Counted from the first letter of the stretch, positions 12,842-21,509 are shown. The stretch is 40,139 nt of DNA from Acetobacteraceae bacterium (GCA_022842185.1 JALHQB010000027.1:19351-59489), one strand, 5' to 3'. The notes: a model not told the origin generated them from the sequence alone. Program-made: numbers and translations.

Positions 12842-14158
12842 TCACGCCGCCACCCGTGCGCGGGCGATGGCGGCGGGTTCCGGCCCGCCCGCCATCCAAT
12901 CCAGCAATTCGACCGTGTGCACCGCCGGGATGGCGCCATCGCCGAGCTGCGTCAGGCAGCCGATATTGCCCGAGGCGATCAGCGCGGCCCCCGTGCGCGC
13001 GATGTTGCCCTGCTTGCGAGCCTTCAACTGCCCGGCGATCTCCGGCTGCATGAGGTTGTAGGTGCCCGCCGATCCGCAGCAGATATGCCCCTCCGCGGGT
13101 TCCTTCACCGTGAAGCCTGCGGACCGCAGCAGCGCCTTGGGTTCGTTCACGATCTTCTGGCCGTGCTGCAGGGCACAGGCCGCATGGTAGGCGACGGTCA
13201 GGCCCGGCGCCGGGCGCGTCGGTGCGTAGGCGAAGCGGGTCAGGACCTCGGATATGTCGGCGGCCAGGGCAGCCACCTTCGCGGCGGCATCGCCGTCCGG
13301 CTCATCGCGGAACATGAAGCCGTAGTCCTTCACCGTGGTGCCGCAACCGGACGCATTGACCACGATCGCATCCAGCCCCTCCCCCGCCATTTCCCGCGAC
13401 CATGCCGCGATGTTGGCGCGCGCCAGGCGCATCGCCGGGTCATGATGGCCCATATGGTGATCGAGCGCGCCGCAGCAGCCCTGGTCCTTCGTCACCACCA
13501 CCTCGACCCCCATGCGGGTCAGCAGGCGGATGGTGGCTTCGTTGATCGACGGCGCCAGCACCTGCTGCGCGCAACCGGTCAGCAGGCCGACACGGGCGCG
13601 GCGCGGACCGATGGCCGGATGCACGCGCGGACGTTCGACATCGGATGGCGACGGCACGGAAGCCGGCGCTAGGCGCAGCATCGCCCGCAGCCGCTGCGCC
13701 GCCATGGATCGACCCGGGACCCACCGCGCCAGCGGCCGTGCCAAGCCCGCGCCGACCAGTGCTAGGCGAAACCGCCCCGGATGCGGCAGCACCCACGACA
13801 GCACACGGCGCAACGCCCGTTCGGGCCACGGGCGCCGGTAGGTCTGTTCGATATAGGCGCGCGCGTGATCGACCAGGTGCATGTAGTGCACACCGGACGG
13901 ACAGGTCGTCATGCACGACAGGCAGGACAGGCAACGGTCCACATGGCGGACGACCTGTTCGGTCGCCGGCTGCCCGCCTTCGAGCATCTCCTTGATCAGG
14001 TAGATGCGCCCGCGCGGGGAATCCAGTTCGTCGCCCAGCAACAGGAAGGTCGGGCAGGTTGCCGTGCACATCCCGCAATGGACGCAGCTGCGCAGGATAC
14101 GATTGCTCTCGGCCGTATCGGGGTCGGCGAGCTGGGCGGGCGAGAAGGTCGTCTGCAT
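12842..14158 (-). CDS. glcF: Glycolate oxidase iron-sulfur subunit
   Basis: 438 aa. Two [4Fe-4S] ferredoxin motifs are present: C25-x2-C28-x2-C31-x3-C35-P (SCVHCGMCTATCP) and C76-x2-C79-x2-C82-x3-C86-P (RCLSCLSCMTTCP). Two CCG-type domains follow (KDQGCCGALDHHMGHHD; EGHICCGSAGTYNLMQP). This matches GlcF, which with GlcD and GlcE oxidises glycolate to glyoxylate at the membrane. GlcD/GlcE are not visible here; they would be expected just upstream, but the next gene upstream is a divergent membrane protein, so the subunit is separated from its partners. Glyoxylate could feed the nearby hydroxyacid dehydrogenase and glycerate kinase. Confidence 0.93.
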   Translation of the reverse strand: MQTTFSPAQLADPDTAESNRILRSCVHCGMCTATCPTFLLLGDELDSPRGRIYLIKEMLEGGQPATEQVVRHVDRCLSCLSCMTTCPSGVHYMHLVDHARAYIEQTYRRPWPERALRRVLSWVLPHPGRFRLALVGAGLARPLARWVPGRSMAAQRLRAMLRLAPASVPSPSDVERPRVHPAIGPRRARVGLLTGCAQQVLAPSINEATIRLLTRMGVEVVVTKDQGCCGALDHHMGHHDPAMRLARANIAAWSREMAGEGLDAIVVNASGCGTTVKDYGFMFRDEPDGDAAAKVAALAADISEVLTRFAYAPTRPAPGLTVAYHAACALQHGQKIVNEPKALLRSAGFTVKEPAEGHICCGSAGTYNLMQPEIAGQLKARKQGNIARTGAALIASGNIGCLTQLGDGAIPAVHTVELLDWMAGGPEPAAIARARVAA

Positions 14159-14284
14159 GGGATCAATCTAGGGCAGATCGCGCCCGGCTGGGAATCGGCG
14201 GGCATCGAGGGCCGCCCATCGCGGGCCGATGGACCCTCCGCCCCCGCACCCGTATCGTCGTCGCCGCCCCTGGAGATTCCCCGC

Positions 14285-15103
14285 ATGCTGACGGACGCTG
14301 CCTTCGCCATCGCAGGCCACGGCGCGATCGCCTTCGCCGCCGCGCTGATCCTGCTGCAGACCCTGGCGAAGGAGGTCGGGTACTTTTTCGGCAACCGCGC
14401 GGCCAAGCGGCAGGAGAATCCGGGGGAAGGCGTGGGTGTCGTGGTCGGCGGCATGCTGGGCCTGCTCGCCTTCGTGCTGGCGATCACCTTGTCCTTCGCG
14501 AGCACCCGCTTCCAGGAACGGCGCGACGGCACGCTCGCCGAGGCCAATGCGATTGGCACGGCCTGGTTGCAGGCACAGGCGATCGGCCATCCGCGGGGGG
14601 TCGAGATCGCCCGGCTGCTTCAAACCTATGCCGGGCTGCGGCGCGACTTCGTGATGGCTGAACACGCCTCGCCTGTCCTGGACGTCGTGACGGAACGCAG
14701 CGGCGTGCTGCAGGCCGAAATGTGGGGCCACATGACGGCCATCGTGCGCGAACAGCCAACGCCCGTCGCGGCGTCCCTGATGAATGCGCTCAACACCACC
14801 TTCGACCTCGCCACGGCGGAACGCTTCGCTTTCGCCACCACCCTGCCGCCACAACTGTTCTGGCTGCTCGTCGGCATGGGCGCGCTGTCGATGGCCGCGC
14901 TCGGCTTCCAGCTGGGCATCCGGCAGCGGCCATTGCGGCTGCTGACATTCGCCCTGCTGGGCATGTGGACGGCGACGACGACCGTCATCCTGGACATGGG
15001 GTCGGCGCGCCTGGGCAATGTCCGCGTGCCGACCTATGTCTTCGACTGGACGATCCAGGGCTTCCAGGCGCCGGGACCGATCCCGCCGATGCCGGCGCGC
15101 TAA
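14285..15103 (+). CDS. DUF4239 (bestrophin-like) membrane protein
   Basis: 272 aa from ATG 14285. About four membrane segments can be read: residues about 8-30 (AIAGHGAIAFAAALILLQTL), 45-68 (GVVVGGMLGLLAFVLAITLS), about 188-210 (FWLLVGMGALSMAALGF) and about 218-238. The soluble middle contains FASTRFQERRDGTLAEANAI, GTAWLQA and TYAGLRRDF, typical of DUF4239 proteins, which resemble bestrophin channels. No transported ion is established. It is divergent from glcF across a 126-bp gap and precedes the iron permease by 46 bases on the same strand; a link to iron uptake would be speculation. Confidence 0.8.
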   Translation: MLTDAAFAIAGHGAIAFAAALILLQTLAKEVGYFFGNRAAKRQENPGEGVGVVVGGMLGLLAFVLAITLSFASTRFQERRDGTLAEANAIGTAWLQAQAIGHPRGVEIARLLQTYAGLRRDFVMAEHASPVLDVVTERSGVLQAEMWGHMTAIVREQPTPVAASLMNALNTTFDLATAERFAFATTLPPQLFWLLVGMGALSMAALGFQLGIRQRPLRLLTFALLGMWTATTTVILDMGSARLGNVRVPTYVFDWTIQGFQAPGPIPPMPAR

Positions 15104-15149
15104 GGGCCTCTCCCAAGCCGCGGGCCAGCGTGGTATCGGCGGCCTGAGA

Positions 15150-16817
15150 ATGCCTCGCAATCCTGTATCCAACCCGCCGCTGGCGATCCCACAACGGCGG
15201 CGCGCACCAGCCTGGGCCTGGATTTCGCTGCTTGCGGGGGCCGCCGTCGCCGCACCGCTACTGGCCGTGCTGCTGACCGCATCGACCCGGCCGGGCGCGA
15301 CCGTCCTGCACATCGCCAGCACCACCCTGCCGGAAATGCTGGGCAATTCCGCGCTGCTGGCGCTGCTGGTCGCGCTCATGGCAGGGTCGGCCGGGGCCAT
15401 ATCCGCCTGGATCGTGGCGGCCTGCGACTTCCGCGGCCGGCGGGTGCTGGAGGTGGCCTTGCTGCTGCCGATGGCCATGCCGGCCTATCTGAACGGATAC
15501 GTCTATACGTGGCTGCTGGACGTGGCCGGGCCGGCGCAGACCGCCTTCCGCGACCTGACCGGGTTGCGCTACGGCCAGTACTGGATGCCGGAGGTCCGGT
15601 CGCTGCCCGGCGCGGCGGTGATGCTGGCGATGGTGCTCTACCCCTACGTCTATCTGCTGTGCCGCGCCGCCTTCCTGCAGCAAAGCGTCTGCCTGATCGA
15701 AGCGTCCCGCACGCTCGGGCACGGGCTGGCGCGCACCTTCACCCATGTCGCTTTGCCGCTGGCGCGCCCGGCGCTGGCCGCGGGCATCGCCCTGGCGCTG
15801 ATGGAGACCCTGGCGGATTTCGGCACGGTCCAGCATTTCGGCGTCCGCACCTTCACCACCGGCATCTATGAGGCCTGGTTCGGCATGGGCGACCGCGGCG
15901 CGGCGGCGCAGCTCTCGGTCGGGCTGCTCGGCTGCGTCTTCCTGCTGCTCGGGCTTGAACATCTCTCGCGCGGCGGGCGGCGGTTCCATCCGACCACGAC
16001 GCGCAACCCCCCGCTGCACCAGGTCCGGCTGCATGGGTGGAAGCAGGTCGCGGCGATCCTGGCCTGCGCCATGCCCGTGGTGCTCGGCTTCGTGGTGCCG
16101 GGCGGCGCGCTCGCCTGGCTGGCGGTGACCACGGGAGACCCGCTCGATCCGCGCCGATTCGTGCCCTTCGCGACGAACTCGCTGGTATTGTCCGGCATCA
16201 CCGCCGGGCTGGCGGTCGCGCTGGCCGCCATGATGGCCTGGGCGGCGCGCATGTACCCGTCCGCGCCGCGCCGCGTGGCGAACCAGGTCGCGGCGCTGGG
16301 CTATGCGCTGCCGGGGTCGGTGATCGCGGTCGGCACGCTGGTGCCGTTCGGGGTCTTCGACAATGCGCTCGATGCCTGGATGCGCGAGCGATTCGGCGTC
16401 TCGACCGGGCTGATCCTATCGGGGACCATCGTCGCGCTGGTCTTCGCCTACCTCGTGCGCTTCCTGGCGGTGGCGCTGGGGGCCGTCGAATCGGGCCTGG
16501 CCCGGCTCAAGCCTTCCCTGTTCGCCGCGGCGCGGGTGCTGGGACGGTCGCCCGGCCAGGCGGTGCGGGCGGTGGAACTGCCGCTGGCGCGCGGCGCCTT
16601 GCTGACCGCGGCGGTACTGGTCTTCGTGGACACCATGAAGGAGTTGCCCGCCACGCTGATCGTCCGGCCCTTCGACTTCGATACGCTGGCCGTGAGGATC
16701 TACAACCTCGCCTCCGATGAGAGGCTGGCGGAGGCATCGACGGCGGCGCTGCTGATCGTCGTGGTCGGGTTGTTGCCGGTGGCGGCGCTGACGCGGGCGA
16801 TGCGGCGGGCGGGGTGA
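15150..16817 (+). CDS. fbpB: Iron(III) ABC transporter permease (FbpB type)
   Basis: 555 aa from ATG 15150; no strong ribosome binding site. It is a double-length inner-membrane permease with two BPD-transport halves, each about six membrane helices. Each half has an EAA-type loop: EASRTLGHGLARTFTHVALP in the first and AARVLGRSPGQAVRAVELPL in the second, contacting the ATPase. The end TMKELPATLIVRPFDFDTLA is typical of FbpB/FutB/SfuB ferric-iron permeases. The binding protein gene fbpA is nearby on the other strand (17968-18987), but no ATPase gene is in the window, so the complex must take one from elsewhere. It is convergent with bfr across a palindromic repeat. Confidence 0.9.
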   Translation: MPRNPVSNPPLAIPQRRRAPAWAWISLLAGAAVAAPLLAVLLTASTRPGATVLHIASTTLPEMLGNSALLALLVALMAGSAGAISAWIVAACDFRGRRVLEVALLLPMAMPAYLNGYVYTWLLDVAGPAQTAFRDLTGLRYGQYWMPEVRSLPGAAVMLAMVLYPYVYLLCRAAFLQQSVCLIEASRTLGHGLARTFTHVALPLARPALAAGIALALMETLADFGTVQHFGVRTFTTGIYEAWFGMGDRGAAAQLSVGLLGCVFLLLGLEHLSRGGRRFHPTTTRNPPLHQVRLHGWKQVAAILACAMPVVLGFVVPGGALAWLAVTTGDPLDPRRFVPFATNSLVLSGITAGLAVALAAMMAWAARMYPSAPRRVANQVAALGYALPGSVIAVGTLVPFGVFDNALDAWMRERFGVSTGLILSGTIVALVFAYLVRFLAVALGAVESGLARLKPSLFAAARVLGRSPGQAVRAVELPLARGALLTAAVLVFVDTMKELPATLIVRPFDFDTLAVRIYNLASDERLAEASTAALLIVVVGLLPVAALTRAMRRAG

Positions 16818-16866
16818 GGGCAGCGTGCCGGCTAGGCGCGAATCCGTATAAGGCGTGGCGGTCCAC

Positions 16867-17087
16867 GGAGAGGGGCCTTGCCCCTCTCCGAACCTCACCC
16901 CACCAAAGGCTTAAGGCCTTTGGAAACCTCAATTTTGGTGCTGAATGTCGTCGGTCGGCGCCGAGATGGATGACCCATTCTTGGCAGTGGGCGAGCAAGG
17001 AACGCCCTAGGTGGCGAACGACAAGGTCACGCGGTCCAGGGACCCGTTGGTCCCTGGCGGGGTGGCTTGGAGGGGCGGCGCCCCTCC
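16867..17087 (+). repeat. Mosaic palindromic repeat, copy B
   Basis: This is the main content of the 337-bp gap between the convergent iron permease and bacterioferritin genes. Hairpins: 16867-16889 (GGAGAGGGG, loop CCTTG), 16903-16923 (CCAAAGGC, loop TTAAG, GCCTTTGG), a stem near 17038-17059 (CCAGGGAC...GTCCCTGG) and 17069-17087 (GGAGGGGC, loop GGC). It is the inverted counterpart of copy A without the 102-bp insert. It probably ends transcription from both sides. Confidence 0.8.
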
Positions 17088-17154
17088 AATCTCCCTTCCC
17101 ATGGGGCGTCGTGCCTCAGGGACGCATCGGCCTCCTGGACCGCCGCGCCTTCGG

Positions 17155-17643
17155 TCAGTGGCCCTGGTCGGGGGCGGCGTCCGAGTTCAGCAGCGTGTAG
17201 CGCTCGATGCCGATCTTCTCGATCAGGTCGAACTGCGTATCGACGAAATCGGCGTGCTTTTCCTCATCCTTCAGGATGGAGAGGAACAGATCGCGGGTTA
17301 CGTAGTCGCGTACCTGCTCGCAATACGGAATCGCTTCGCGCAGGTCGGCGATCGCCTTCTCCTCAAGCTTCTGGTCGCATTCCAGCACTTCGCGGACACC
17401 TTCGCCGATTATCACCGGGTTCAGCCGCTGCACATTGGGGTGGCCGCCGAGAAACAGGATGCGCTCGATCAGCGCATCGGCGTGGCGCATTTCCTCGATC
17501 GATTCCTCATATTCATGCTTGCCGAGCTTGGTCACGCCCCAATGACGCAACATCCGGGCATGCAGGAAATACTGGTTGATTGCGGTCAGCTCATTGGTGA
17601 GCTGGGTGTTCAGATGCTCGATGACCTTCGGGTCGCGCAGCAT
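17155..17643 (-). CDS. bfr: Bacterioferritin
   Basis: 162 aa from ATG 17643, with a strong AGGAGG 6 bases upstream. The four-helix ferritin has every expected ligand at E. coli Bfr numbering: ferroxidase Glu18, Glu51, His54, Glu94, Glu127 and His130, and haem ligand Met52 (ESIEEMRHADAL). It stores iron as a 24-subunit cytoplasmic shell with haem between dimers and oxidises Fe(II). The bfd gene, whose product releases that iron, lies 123 bases upstream on the same strand, after fbpA. A possible own promoter lies at 17695-17723, so bfr could be transcribed alone or from further upstream. Confidence 0.96.
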   Translation of the reverse strand: MLRDPKVIEHLNTQLTNELTAINQYFLHARMLRHWGVTKLGKHEYEESIEEMRHADALIERILFLGGHPNVQRLNPVIIGEGVREVLECDQKLEEKAIADLREAIPYCEQVRDYVTRDLFLSILKDEEKHADFVDTQFDLIEKIGIERYTLLNSDAAPDQGH

Positions 17644-17689
17644 GGCAGGCCTCCTTGCGCGGCGCCTCACGACGCACCGCTTCTTCAGG

Positions 17690-17723
17690 CCTCACATTGA
17701 GGATCGGCGCGCCGGAAAGTCAA
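17690..17723 (-). promoter_or_regulatory. Possible bfr promoter with palindrome
   Basis: On the minus strand TTGACT (17718-17723) and TCAATG (17695-17700) are 17 bases apart, a good -35 and a weak -10, leaving a leader of about 45 bases before bfr. The dyad CCTCA-CAT-TGAGG (17690-17702) overlaps the -10, a natural place for a repressor. No known iron-regulator consensus is evident. Confidence 0.35.
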
Positions 17724-17766
17724 GTAACCCATTGAAATTGCTGAACAATGCGCTTGCGCCGCATTC

Positions 17767-17946
17767 TCAGTTCGACTTGCAGTCACCCCCGCCGGCGCGC
17801 AGCAGGCCCAGGATGGTCTGACAGCAGCAGCCACATTGGGCACCGCAGCCGCAGCCGGCATAGACTTCCGCGGGGCGCGACGCACCCGCGGCGATGACCG
17901 CGGCGATCTGCGCCGAGGTCAGGCGATTGCATTGGCAGACGACCAT
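17767..17946 (-). CDS. bfd: Bacterioferritin-associated ferredoxin
   Basis: 59 aa, ATG 17946 to TGA 17767. The protein starts MVVCQCNRLTSAQIAAVIAA and has a Cys-rich second half (YAGCGCGAQCGCCCQTIL). The Cys-x-Cys near residue 4-6 and the later Cys pair match the BFD-like [2Fe-2S] fold. Bfd docks on bacterioferritin and passes electrons that reduce and release stored iron. It starts 21 bases after the fbpA stop and precedes bfr, so fbpA-bfd-bfr reads as one iron operon. The C-terminal half has more Cys (eight in all) than the four that bind the cluster. Confidence 0.92.
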   Translation of the reverse strand: MVVCQCNRLTSAQIAAVIAAGASRPAEVYAGCGCGAQCGCCCQTILGLLRAGGGDCKSN

Positions 17947-17967
17947 GGTGGCGTGCTCGCCCGTCGC

Positions 17968-18987
17968 TCAGCGCCAACCGGCGCTTTGCATGATCCTCAG
18001 CGCCTCCGCCGCGCGATTCGCATCGAGCAGCGGGGTGATCGGCTCGGCGCGGAACTCGCCGAAGCCACGCAGGATCGGGTTCACCGGCGCGCTGGGCACC
18101 GACGGATATTCCATATTGCCCTGGGCGAGCGCGGCCTGGGTTTCGTCACCCACCAGGAAGGCCAGTAGCCGGCGCGCATTGGCGGCGTTCGGCGCGGTCT
18201 TGACCAGCGCGGCACCTGACACGTTCACATGCGTGCCGCGGTCGCCTTCGGCCTGGTTGGGGAAGATCACGCCAATGCGTTCGAACACCGCGCGGTCCTC
18301 GGGGCGCTGGGACGCACCGACATGGCCAAGATAGTAGGTGTTGGAGATGGCGAGCCGGCACTGGCCGGACGGGATGGCGCGGAACTGGTCGCGGTCCCCG
18401 CCCTGCGGCGGACGGGCCAGGTTGGCGGCGACGCCACGCGCCCAGGCCTCAGTCTCGGCCGCGCCATCGGCGGCGAGGATCGAGGTGGCGAGCGCCACAT
18501 TGTAGGGGTGGTTGGACGCACGCACGCAGATCTGGCCGCGGAAGCGCTCGTTCGCGAGGTCCTCGTAGCGGTTCAGGCCCTCGGGGCGGCCGGCCTGCTT
18601 GTCATACATGATGACTCGGCCGCGCATGGTGATGGCGAACCACATGCCGTTCGGGTCACGGCGGCCGGCCGGGACGCGGGCATCGACTTCCGGCATGGCA
18701 TAGGGCTGGAGGACCCCGGCCTGGGCCGCGCGGGCCAGGCGGGTGGCATCGACGGTGATGAACACGTCGGCGGGGCTGTTCGCACCTTCGGACTGCATGC
18801 GCGCCAGAAGCTGGTCGGCATCGCCCTGGATGATGCGGACGCGGATGCCGGTCTCCCGCGTGAAGGCCTCATAGATCGCGGCGTCGCTGTCGTAGTGGCG
18901 AGCGTTGTAGAGGTTCACCTCGCCCTGCGCCTGGGCGGCGGCCGGAGCGGCGATGACGGCGAGCGCGAGAAGGTGGCGGCGGAGCAT
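17968..18987 (-). CDS. fbpA: Iron(III) ABC transporter binding protein (FbpA/FutA type)
   Basis: 339 aa from ATG 18987 (GAGG 5 bases upstream); the open frame further up is not coding-like. Signal peptide LRRHLLALAVIAAPAAAQAQ. The mature start GEVNLYNARHYDSDAAIYEA is typical of class I ferric-binding proteins. Later parts include SPADVFITVDATRLARAAQA, GQCRLAISNTYYLG with the paired Tyr that bind Fe(III) in relatives, and a C-terminal solute-binding region. It captures ferric iron in the periplasm for the FbpB permease encoded at 15150-16817. The bfd gene follows 21 bases later. Upstream, TTGCGAATGCCTATCAGATG lies in the promoter region and might be an iron-regulator site (weak). Confidence 0.9.
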   Translation of the reverse strand: MLRRHLLALAVIAAPAAAQAQGEVNLYNARHYDSDAAIYEAFTRETGIRVRIIQGDADQLLARMQSEGANSPADVFITVDATRLARAAQAGVLQPYAMPEVDARVPAGRRDPNGMWFAITMRGRVIMYDKQAGRPEGLNRYEDLANERFRGQICVRASNHPYNVALATSILAADGAAETEAWARGVAANLARPPQGGDRDQFRAIPSGQCRLAISNTYYLGHVGASQRPEDRAVFERIGVIFPNQAEGDRGTHVNVSGAALVKTAPNAANARRLLAFLVGDETQAALAQGNMEYPSVPSAPVNPILRGFGEFRAEPITPLLDANRAAEALRIMQSAGWR

Positions 18988-19022
18988 CAGGGCCTCGTCG
19001 ATATGATCCTGTGCCGAGTATC

Positions 19023-19049
19023 GCATCTGATAGGCATTCGCAAGCACAG
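19023..19049 (-). promoter_or_regulatory. Possible iron-regulator/promoter region of fbpA
   Basis: The minus-strand sequence TTGCGAATGCCTATCAGATG followed by CGATACT shows a -35-like TTGCGA and -10-like GATACT, but the spacing is only 15. The TGCGAATG/ATGCGA pattern is loosely like alphaproteobacterial Fur sites. It is 36-62 bases before the fbpA ATG. Weak evidence. Confidence 0.25.
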
Positions 19050-19102
19050 TTGCGATGCGCTCGCATGTACCGGGCGGAGCCGAGGCCCCGCCCGGCCGGG
19101 GG

Positions 19103-19888
19103 CTATTTCTGCAGGCCGCGCAGGAACTTCGCCCGCGCATGGCTGCCGGCCACCAGGAAGGCGTGGTCGGACCCGGACAGCAGGAAGCGCGCACCGAGGG
19201 CGATGTAGTCGGGGGCGACCTTTTCATCATAGACGCCGCCCATGCCCATGTGCTTGCCGTGCTTTGTGCAGGCATCGGCAACCTTGGCGTAGGCCGCGCG
19301 CACATCCGGGTGCCCGATCTGCCCGGCAATGCCCATCGAGGCGGTGAGGTCCGAGGTGCCGATCATCAGGCTGTCCACGCCAGGCACCGCGGCGATGGCG
19401 TCGGCATTGCCGACGGCCTCCGGGGTCTCGATCATGACGCAGACCAGGATTTCCTTGTTCAGTTCGGCCTGCGCGGCGGCGGTGTCGGACACCACGAAGC
19501 CGTATTGCGCCGGCGGCCCGCCCCAGGACCGTTCGCCGATCGGCGGATAGCGGAAGGCGCGGACCACGGCCTCGGCTTCCTGGGCATTATCGATGTGGGG
19601 GACGACGATGCCCATGGCGCCGTTATCCAGGCACCGCGTGCCTTCGAACAGCGCATCCTTGCAGACGCGAACGATGGGGGTGACGCCCTGCGACAGCGCG
19701 GCCATGCACATCTTGGTGGCGTCATCGACGCTCATCGCGCCGTGTTCCATGTCGATGAACAGCCAGTCGAAGCCGCCGGCGGCGGCGATCATGCCCACGG
19801 CTGGCGTGCGCAGGTGATGCACGCCGAAGCCGAGGGCGAGTTCGCCCATTTCAAGCCGGCGGCGCGCGAGGTTGGGTGCGAGTGGCAT
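19103..19888 (-). CDS. HpcH/HpaI-type aldolase
   Basis: 261 aa. It matches class II, metal-dependent pyruvate aldolases of the HpcH/HpaI family (PF03328): LALGFGVHHLRTPAVGMIAA, FDWLFIDMEHGAMS with the metal-binding Glu region, CLDNGAMGIVVPHIDNAQEA, MIETPEAVGN with a second metal Glu, and DSLMIGTSDLTASMG with the Asp. These enzymes reversibly cleave 2-oxo-4-hydroxyacids to pyruvate plus an aldehyde (for example 4-hydroxy-2-oxoheptanedioate, 2-keto-3-deoxy sugars). The substrate is not determinable. It is on the same strand as fbpA, 115 bases before it, and follows the peptide-type binding protein by 55 bases, so cotranscription with the latter is possible. Confidence 0.88.
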   Translation of the reverse strand: MPLAPNLARRRLEMGELALGFGVHHLRTPAVGMIAAAGGFDWLFIDMEHGAMSVDDATKMCMAALSQGVTPIVRVCKDALFEGTRCLDNGAMGIVVPHIDNAQEAEAVVRAFRYPPIGERSWGGPPAQYGFVVSDTAAAQAELNKEILVCVMIETPEAVGNADAIAAVPGVDSLMIGTSDLTASMGIAGQIGHPDVRAAYAKVADACTKHGKHMGMGGVYDEKVAPDYIALGARFLLSGSDHAFLVAGSHARAKFLRGLQK

Positions 19889-19943
19889 GGTGCGTTTCCC
19901 CGTTATGGCAGACGGGGCACCGCACCACGCGGCCCGAAGGTGG

Positions 19944-21509
19944 TCAATCCGCCGGGCGGATGCTCATCGCCAGGGTGTATTGGTCAATGCGCGGCGTCAT
20001 CACCAGCCCCTGCCGCGTGCCCCAGTTGTTCACCTGCAACAGGAGCGGCGCCATGACTGCCTCCGACAGGGCAAGGTCGGTCGCCTGCCGGATCAAGGCG
20101 AGCCGGCGGGGCGCGTCGATCTCCGCACTTGCCGCGACCAGCAGCCGGTCAAGATCGGGGTTCGAGTAGCGGATGCGGTTGGCATTGCCCAAGCCCCCCT
20201 GCCCGCGCGTGCCGAGCTGCGGCACCAGCGTGTACAGCGCCTCTCCGGTTTGATTTCCCCAGGACGACAAGAAGACCGGCAATTCGTAGCGGTTGCGCCG
20301 CGGGGTGAAGACGGCGTGCGGCATGGTCTCGACCGTGGTGGCGACGCCGATGCGCGTCCACATCTGCGCGATCGCCTGGACCATACGCGCGCTGTTGACG
20401 ATGCGGTCGTTCGAGGTGGTCAGCGTGATGCGGAAGCCGCCGGGGTAGCCCGCTTCGGCCAGCAGCCGGCGCGCACCTTCGGGGTCAGCCGCTTCCACGG
20501 GGATGTCGGGGAAGAAGCCGAAGAATCCTTCGGGGAGGAACTGTCCCGTGGCGATGGCCTGGCCTTCATTGACCCGTTCGACCAGCGCGCGCCGATCGAT
20601 CGCCATGGAGAGCGCACGGCGCACCCGCACGTCGCCGAGCGGGTTGCGGGTGAGTGCCGGCGCACCCTCGGCGGCGCGAATGTGGCCGGTCGTCACTGCG
20701 TCATCGGTGCGGTCGAAGCCAAGGAAGACCAGGCGGCTGGATGCGATGGTCACGACCTGGAAGCGGCGATCGGACCTCAGCCGCGCCACGTCGGTCGATG
20801 GAATATCGGCGATGACGTCCACATCGCCCGCGAGCAAAGCCGCGGTGCGCGCGGAATTGTTGGCGATGACGCGGAAGGTGGCGCGTTCCCACGGCTCCCG
20901 TTCGCCCCAATAGGCATCGTTGCGGGTGAACTGGACCTCCGTTCCGGCCGACCAGCGGCCGAAGCGGTAGGGGCCGGTGCCCACCATCGCCTTGCCGGAA
21001 TTGTAGTCGTCGGTGGTCGCGTTGCCGCCATGGCGGCGGGAGACGATGAAGATGTTGGACAGGTTCGCCATCAGCAGCGGCGAAGGTGCTGCGGTGGTGA
21101 TCCGCAGGCTGTGCGGGCCGGTGATCTCGACGGACTTCACCTCCCGCGTGTAGGTGCCGAAGCTGCCGGGACTGTTGGGCACATTGCCGGCACGCTGGAG
21201 CGAGAAGGCGACATCGTCAGCGGTGAAGGGCGTGCCGTCGTGCCAGCGCACGCCCTCGCGCAATGTCACCTGCCAGGTGATGCCGTCGGGGCTCGTCGCC
21301 TCGGTCGCCAACTGCGGCGTGAGCTGCATGTTGGCGTCGGACCGGTGCAGCGCCTCGAAGACATGGGCGGCGGTGGCGCTCGACTGCGCATGGGCGTGGT
21401 AGTGCGGATCGAGCGCAGTGGGCGGCGTGGCGAGCCCGACCGTCAGTGTCTGTGTCGCGGCGGGCAGCGCGACGGCGAGCAAGGCGGCGGCGAGTGTGAT
21501 CGAACGCAT
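19944..21509 (-). CDS. Peptide/nickel-type ABC transporter binding protein
   Basis: 521 aa from ATG 21509 (GGAGG 8 bases upstream). Signal peptide RSITLAAALLAVALPAATQ. The mature part is a family 5 solute-binding protein (SBP_bac_5): TPPTALDPHYHAHAQSSATA, the family signature around PDGITWQVTLREGVRWHDGT, PFTADDVAFSLQRA, KAMVGTGPYRFGRW and a C-terminal APLLLQVNNWGTRQGLVM. Such proteins bring peptides or other amphiphilic ligands to Dpp/Opp-type permeases. No permease or ATPase gene is adjacent, so this is an orphan component. The minus-strand neighbour downstream is the HpcH aldolase. Confidence 0.9.
   Translation of the reverse strand: MRSITLAAALLAVALPAATQTLTVGLATPPTALDPHYHAHAQSSATAAHVFEALHRSDANMQLTPQLATEATSPDGITWQVTLREGVRWHDGTPFTADDVAFSLQRAGNVPNSPGSFGTYTREVKSVEITGPHSLRITTAAPSPLLMANLSNIFIVSRRHGGNATTDDYNSGKAMVGTGPYRFGRWSAGTEVQFTRNDAYWGEREPWERATFRVIANNSARTAALLAGDVDVIADIPSTDVARLRSDRRFQVVTIASSRLVFLGFDRTDDAVTTGHIRAAEGAPALTRNPLGDVRVRRALSMAIDRRALVERVNEGQAIATGQFLPEGFFGFFPDIPVEAADPEGARRLLAEAGYPGGFRITLTTSNDRIVNSARMVQAIAQMWTRIGVATTVETMPHAVFTPRRNRYELPVFLSSWGNQTGEALYTLVPQLGTRGQGGLGNANRIRYSNPDLDRLLVAASAEIDAPRRLALIRQATDLALSEAVMAPLLLQVNNWGTRQGLVMTPRIDQYTLAMSIRPAD

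Noticed and set aside
10118..13061. Very long plus-strand open frames (531-752 codons)
   Set aside because: They are antisense to the well-supported dehydrogenase, ada and TPR genes, Arg/His/Pro-rich and without family motifs; such shadows are expected in GC-rich coding DNA.
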